A stretch of DNA of 7,623 nucleotides from Thermoleophilia bacterium (GTDB taxonomy: Bacteria > Actinomycetota > Thermoleophilia > Gaiellales > Gaiellaceae): assembly GCA_013362295.1 (NCBI GenBank), contig JABFWJ010000391.1, positions 1 through 7,623 of the forward strand, given 5' to 3'. A program made the position numbers and the translations under genes. Under the pieces are notes generated by a model. The model had not been told where the DNA came from and ran no database searches. It saw only the letters and a list, made by a program, of their open reading frames with translations. This document shows, one piece after another, positions 4,532-7,623 of the stretch. Numbering within the stretch: the first letter of the stretch is position 1; every line of letters starts with the position of its first letter.

Positions 4532-7500
4532 GTGCGGCCGCTCCGCTTCCCCTTGACGCTGTCACGGCGCCTCGCCGTTGTGCTCGCCCTCCAGGCGACC
4601 GCCGTCGGCCTGCTCGCGACCGGCGCCCTCGGCACCTCGCAGCAGAGCCCGCAGTCGGCGACCCCTCAGATCTCGGCGGCGGTCAGCGTCGACAACGACG
4701 TCTCCGCGCCGCTCGCAGACCTGCCTGCCCCGGCCGCGGTGACACCCCCGGCGCCGCCCGAGCTCGAGCGGCGCACCCCGGCGCTCGCCAGCCCGCAGGT
4801 CCGCGATCGTGCCGTCCAGCTGGCGGTGCCGAGCAGCAACGTGCCCGCCACCTCGGCGAGCTTCGACGGCCTCTCGCTCGCCTCGCTCACCTCTCGCTCG
4901 CTCCCGCCCGACACTGTCGGCGACGTCGGCCCGACGCAGTATGTCCAGGCGGTGAACGGCGGCTTCGCCGTCTTCAGCAAGACGGGCGACAACCTGACCG
5001 GCCCGATCGATGACAGCTCGTTCTGGAGCGGCCTCACCGGCTGCCAGGTCTCGGTGACCCGCGGGCTCGTCGACCCGATGCTGAACTACGACCAGTTCGC
5101 CGATCGCTGGGTCTACGCAGTCCTCTCGTACGACCGGCCCAACCAGCCTGCGCCGTTCGGCCCCTCCTACATCTGCATCGCGGTCTCGACGACGGGCGAT
5201 GCCACGGGCACCTGGAACCGGTACTCGTTCCTCTCGGGCGACAGCCCGCTCGGCGACGTCATGACGGACTACCCCAAGCTCGGCGTCTGGCCGGACGGGT
5301 ACTACCTGTCGTTCAACGACTTCGACAACCAATGGCCGCACGACTTCGTCGGTACGGGGGCAATGGTGCTCGACCGTGCGGCGATGCTCAACGGCACGTC
5401 GGCGCAGTCGCAGTTCCTCGACCTGCGCGGTGTGAGCGGGCTGTCGGGCGGCAGCATGCTGCCCGCGGACGCCGACGGCGCCGCCGCGCCGCCCGCAGGG
5501 TCGCCGAACTACTACGTCGAGGCCGTCGACGATCCAACCGACGTCAACGACCAGTTGGGCGTGTGGACGTTCCACGTCGACTGGGCCTATCCCGGCAACT
5601 CGAAGTTCGAGAACCCACAGGCGCTGCACGTCAGCGGGTTCAACGGTCTCGGGCACTCGGTACCGCAGCCCGGCACGTCGATCCAGCTCGACGGTCTCGC
5701 CGACGACCGGATGATGAACCGCAACCAGTACCGCAATTTCGGCGCCTACGAGACGCTCGTCACCAACCTCACGGTGGACAACGGCAGCGGCGGCAACGCG
5801 CCGCGCTGGTTCGAATTGCGCAACGCGAGCGGCTGGAACGTGACGCAGGACTCGACGTTCGCGCCGACGGCGCTCAACCGCTGGCTCGGGTCGGCGGCCA
5901 TGGACGGCGCCGGCGACATCGCGCTCGGATACGCGGCCGGAGACGCCGCGACCGCGACCGGGCTTCGCTACACCGGCCGTCTCGCGGGCGACCCGCTGAA
6001 CACGATGCAGGCCGAGGCGACGCTGATCGCCGGCGGCGGCTCGCAGACCGATCCGGCGAACGGCCAGCGCTGGGGTGACTACAGCCAGATGACCGTCGAT
6101 CCGTCCGACGACTGCACGTTCTGGTACACGGGCGAGTACTACGCCGCCACCGCGAATGCCGACTGGCACACGCGGATCGGCTCGTTCCGGTTCCCCGGCT
6201 GCGTGACGTCGAGCGGCCCGACCTACACCGTCGTCCCGGCCGTGTCGGGCACGCTGCGCGAGGGCCAGACGGTCACGACGACCGCCGGGACGTGGTCGCC
6301 TGCGCCGACGACGACGAGCTACCAGTGGCGGCGCTGCGACTCGAACGGCGTGTCCTGCTACGACATCCCGGGCGCGACTGCGTCCACCTACGTCGAGCAG
6401 CCCGCCGACGCCGGCTATCGCCTGCGCTCGAAGGTGACGGTCACCGCGGGTGCGAGCACGTCGTCGATCATCTCGGCGGTCACCGGAACGGTGCTTCCGC
6501 TCGCGCCCGTGAACAGCGTTGCACCGTCGATCACCGGCACCGCGCAGGTCGCACAGACGCTGACGGCCGTCACCGGGACGTGGTCGACCTACGCCGGGGC
6601 GCCGAATGTGTTCACCTATCAGTGGCAGCGCTGCTCGCCCGGCTGCGCCGCGATTCCGGGCGCGACCAACTCGAGCTACATGCTCGCCGGCGCCGACGCG
6701 GGGGCGACGATCCGCCTCAACGTCACGGCGACGACGATCGGCGGCGCGACCTCTGCTCTTTCGGCAGCGACCGCGAGCGTTGCGCTGCCGCCCGCACCGA
6801 CGAACGTCGTGGCGCCGCGCGTCACCGGCAATGCTCAGGTCAACCAGATTCTCACGGCCCAGATCGGGACTTGGACGGGCGTCGCTCCGATCACGTACAC
6901 CTACCAGTGGCAGACGTGCTCGGCCGCCGGTACGAACTGCACTGCGATCTCCGCCGAAATCGGCGCGACCTACCGGGTGACCTCCGCGGACACCGGCAGC
7001 CGTCTGCGCGTCACGGTCACGGCGAGCAACAGCGGCGGCGCAAGCTCCGTCAACACCACCGTGACGGCCGCCGTCGTTCCGCTGGCGCCCACGAACGTCG
7101 TGGCGCCGGCGCTCGCGGGTACGGCCGTCGTCGGCTCGGCGCTGACGACGAGCGACGGCACGTGGAACGGCAGCGGCCCGATCACCTACGCCTACCAGTG
7201 GCAGCTCTGCAACCCCGGCTGCGGTGACATCGCGGGCGCGACGAGCAACCGCCTCGACCTGACGAGCTCGGTTGCCGGCGGCTCGGTGCGCGTCGTCGTC
7301 ACCGCGACGAACGGCGGCGGCTCCACCGCGGTCACGACCGGGACGTCGGCCGTCGTGACGGGGGCAAGCTCGGGCGGGACGGCGGGCGGCGGGACGACGG
7401 GCGGGACGACGACGGGCGGCGGCACGACCGGTGGCGGGACGACCGGCGGCGGGACGACGGGTGGCGGGACGACGGGTGGCGGGACGACCGGCGGCACGTC

Positions 7501-7623
7501 GGGCGGTGGAAGCACCGGCGGCGGGGGCGGCGGCGGCGGAGGCGCCGGGTCGCCCGACCTCGCGGTCAGCGGCTTCGCGAGCACGACCTCGGCCGTCCCC
7601 GGCGAGGACGTGACGTTCGCGCT
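4532..7623 (+). CDS. Large secreted modular protein with Ig-like repeats and Gly/Thr linker (3' truncated)
   Basis: The frame is open from 4532 to the window end, giving 1030 visible residues with no stop. Layout: signal peptide at 1-34 (basic n-region, hydrophobic 14-28, ALG cleavage site); Pro/Ala-rich segment to about 120; a domain at about 125-557; four Ig-like repeats at 568-943; Gly/Thr linker at 944-1006; then SPDLAVSGF..PGEDVTF, the typical start of a CARDB or DUF11 beta-sandwich. The large domain opens with PPDTVGDVGPTQYVQAVN, holds DYPKLGVWPDGYY (246 on), RWGDY (513-517) and DDCTFWYTGEYY, and closes at C557. I recognise this pattern as a recurring secreted bacterial family without a known function, perhaps a beta-propeller. 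Surface or matrix adhesion is inference from the modules. GTG 4532 is the first start after the in-frame TAG at 4481; TTG 4553 also leaves a good signal peptide. Neither has a clear Shine-Dalgarno. Confidence 0.9.
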   Translation, partial: MRPLRFPLTLSRRLAVVLALQATAVGLLATGALGTSQQSPQSATPQISAAVSVDNDVSAPLADLPAPAAVTPPAPPELERRTPALASPQVRDRAVQLAVPSSNVPATSASFDGLSLASLTSRSLPPDTVGDVGPTQYVQAVNGGFAVFSKTGDNLTGPIDDSSFWSGLTGCQVSVTRGLVDPMLNYDQFADRWVYAVLSYDRPNQPAPFGPSYICIAVSTTGDATGTWNRYSFLSGDSPLGDVMTDYPKLGVWPDGYYLSFNDFDNQWPHDFVGTGAMVLDRAAMLNGTSAQSQFLDLRGVSGLSGGSMLPADADGAAAPPAGSPNYYVEAVDDPTDVNDQLGVWTFHVDWAYPGNSKFENPQALHVSGFNGLGHSVPQPGTSIQLDGLADDRMMNRNQYRNFGAYETLVTNLTVDNGSGGNAPRWFELRNASGWNVTQDSTFAPTALNRWLGSAAMDGAGDIALGYAAGDAATATGLRYTGRLAGDPLNTMQAEATLIAGGGSQTDPANGQRWGDYSQMTVDPSDDCTFWYTGEYYAATANADWHTRIGSFRFPGCVTSSGPTYTVVPAVSGTLREGQTVTTTAGTWSPAPTTTSYQWRRCDSNGVSCYDIPGATASTYVEQPADAGYRLRSKVTVTAGASTSSIISAVTGTVLPLAPVNSVAPSITGTAQVAQTLTAVTGTWSTYAGAPNVFTYQWQRCSPGCAAIPGATNSSYMLAGADAGATIRLNVTATTIGGATSALSAATASVALPPAPTNVVAPRVTGNAQVNQILTAQIGTWTGVAPITYTYQWQTCSAAGTNCTAISAEIGATYRVTSADTGSRLRVTVTASNSGGASSVNTTVTAAVVPLAPTNVVAPALAGTAVVGSALTTSDGTWNGSGPITYAYQWQLCNPGCGDIAGATSNRLDLTSSVAGGSVRVVVTATNGGGSTAVTTGTSAVVTGASSGGTAGGGTTGGTTTGGGTTGGGTTGGGTTGGGTTGGGTTGGTSGGGSTGGGGGGGGGAGSPDLAVSGFASTTSAVPGEDVTFA
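6233..7360 (+). repeat. Four tandem Ig-like domain repeats within the secreted protein
   Basis: Four units begin at 6233, 6521, 6812 and 7103 (96, 97, 97 and 86 residues). Each shows an AP.(x)GTA opening (VVP in the first), GTW, YQW followed by Cys, a second Cys after 3 or 6 residues, GAT, an ADxG-like turn (SVAG in the last) and a VTA strand. The first three end in LPLAP or similar before the next unit. DNA identity is patchy: an 18-base identical stretch occurs at 6800-6817 and 7091-7108, and CCTACCAGTGGCAG at 6900-6913 and 7191-7204, both 291 bases apart. Most of the rest has diverged, so the duplication is old. Such modules serve as stalks in surface proteins of this type. Confidence 0.85.
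7361..7549 (+). repeat. Gly/Thr-rich linker with 15-base tandem repeats
   Basis: Codons for about 63 residues are almost only Gly, Thr and Ser. Five in-frame 15-base units, each encoding GGGTT, run from 7415 to 7489, with small synonymous changes (ACG/ACC, GGC/GGT/GGG). Irregular GGTTT and GGGST stretches flank them, ending in a run of eight glycines. The segment joins the Ig-like repeats to a CARDB/DUF11-like domain and is expected to be a flexible, unfolded spacer. Its length could change by replication slippage without shifting the frame. Confidence 0.9.

Noticed and set aside
4562..6169. Long minus-strand open frame (535 codons) opposite the secreted protein gene
   Set aside because: Its product is dominated by Arg, Gly, Val and Ala with no domain pattern, as expected from the complement of GC-rich codons. 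The plus strand has a signal peptide and clear domains.
7361..7549. CRISPR-like or satellite array
   Set aside because: The 15-base units are contiguous without spacers, in frame, and code for a Gly/Thr linker in an open gene.
7192..7584. Minus-strand frame coding for a polyproline/PPVV repeat protein
   Set aside because: It is the exact antisense of the Gly/Thr linker repeats (GGG to CCC, ACG to CGT) and has no start context or domain of its own.

Overview
The window is very GC-rich, uses GTG and TTG starts freely, and packs its genes with overlapping or nearly touching ends. Together with secreted modules of the 'YQWQRC' Ig-like type, this suggests a high-GC actinobacterium, most likely of the class Thermoleophilia (Solirubrobacter/Gaiella-like). 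That placement is inference from protein style, not from a marker gene. No mobile element, CRISPR array, tRNA or rRNA was seen, and no gene-free stretch exceeds 300 bases.

Left block (1-1192). The 3' end of an unrecognised plus-strand gene with a Met/His-rich C-terminus finishes 4 bases from the stop of a convergent thymidine kinase gene (tdk, minus strand). A 38-base near-perfect palindrome lies inside the last codons of tdk and may end transcription from one or both sides.

Minus-strand cluster (2822 down to 555). A TTG-started Fpg/Nei-type DNA glycosylase is followed 2 bases later by a small lipoprotein of unknown role. The lipoprotein overlaps a GNAT acetyltransferase by 4 bases, and tdk follows after 32 bases. 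The order glycosylase - lipoprotein - GNAT - tdk looks like one operon. Two of its genes serve DNA repair and nucleotide salvage; the other two have no obvious link.

Plus-strand pair (2840-4473). Only 17 bases separate the divergent starts of the glycosylase and an L-asparaginase of the Rhizobium etli AnsA type (PF06089). The asparaginase overlaps by GTGA an M55 zinc D-aminopeptidase (DppA-like). Both enzymes fit amino-acid or peptide scavenging, possibly from peptidoglycan.

Right block (4474-7623). A 58-base gap holds an AT-rich imperfect palindrome and a possible -10 element. The rest is one very long plus-strand reading frame that stays open to the window edge, so it is 3' truncated here. 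It encodes a secreted modular protein: signal peptide, Pro/Ala-rich segment, a domain of about 430 residues that I recognise only as a recurring secreted bacterial family of unknown function, four Ig-like repeats with paired cysteines, a Gly/Thr linker with five 15-base tandem units, and the start of a CARDB/DUF11-like domain. The clearest unexplained biology is this protein, its operator-like upstream element, and the non-canonical active-site surroundings of the glycosylase.
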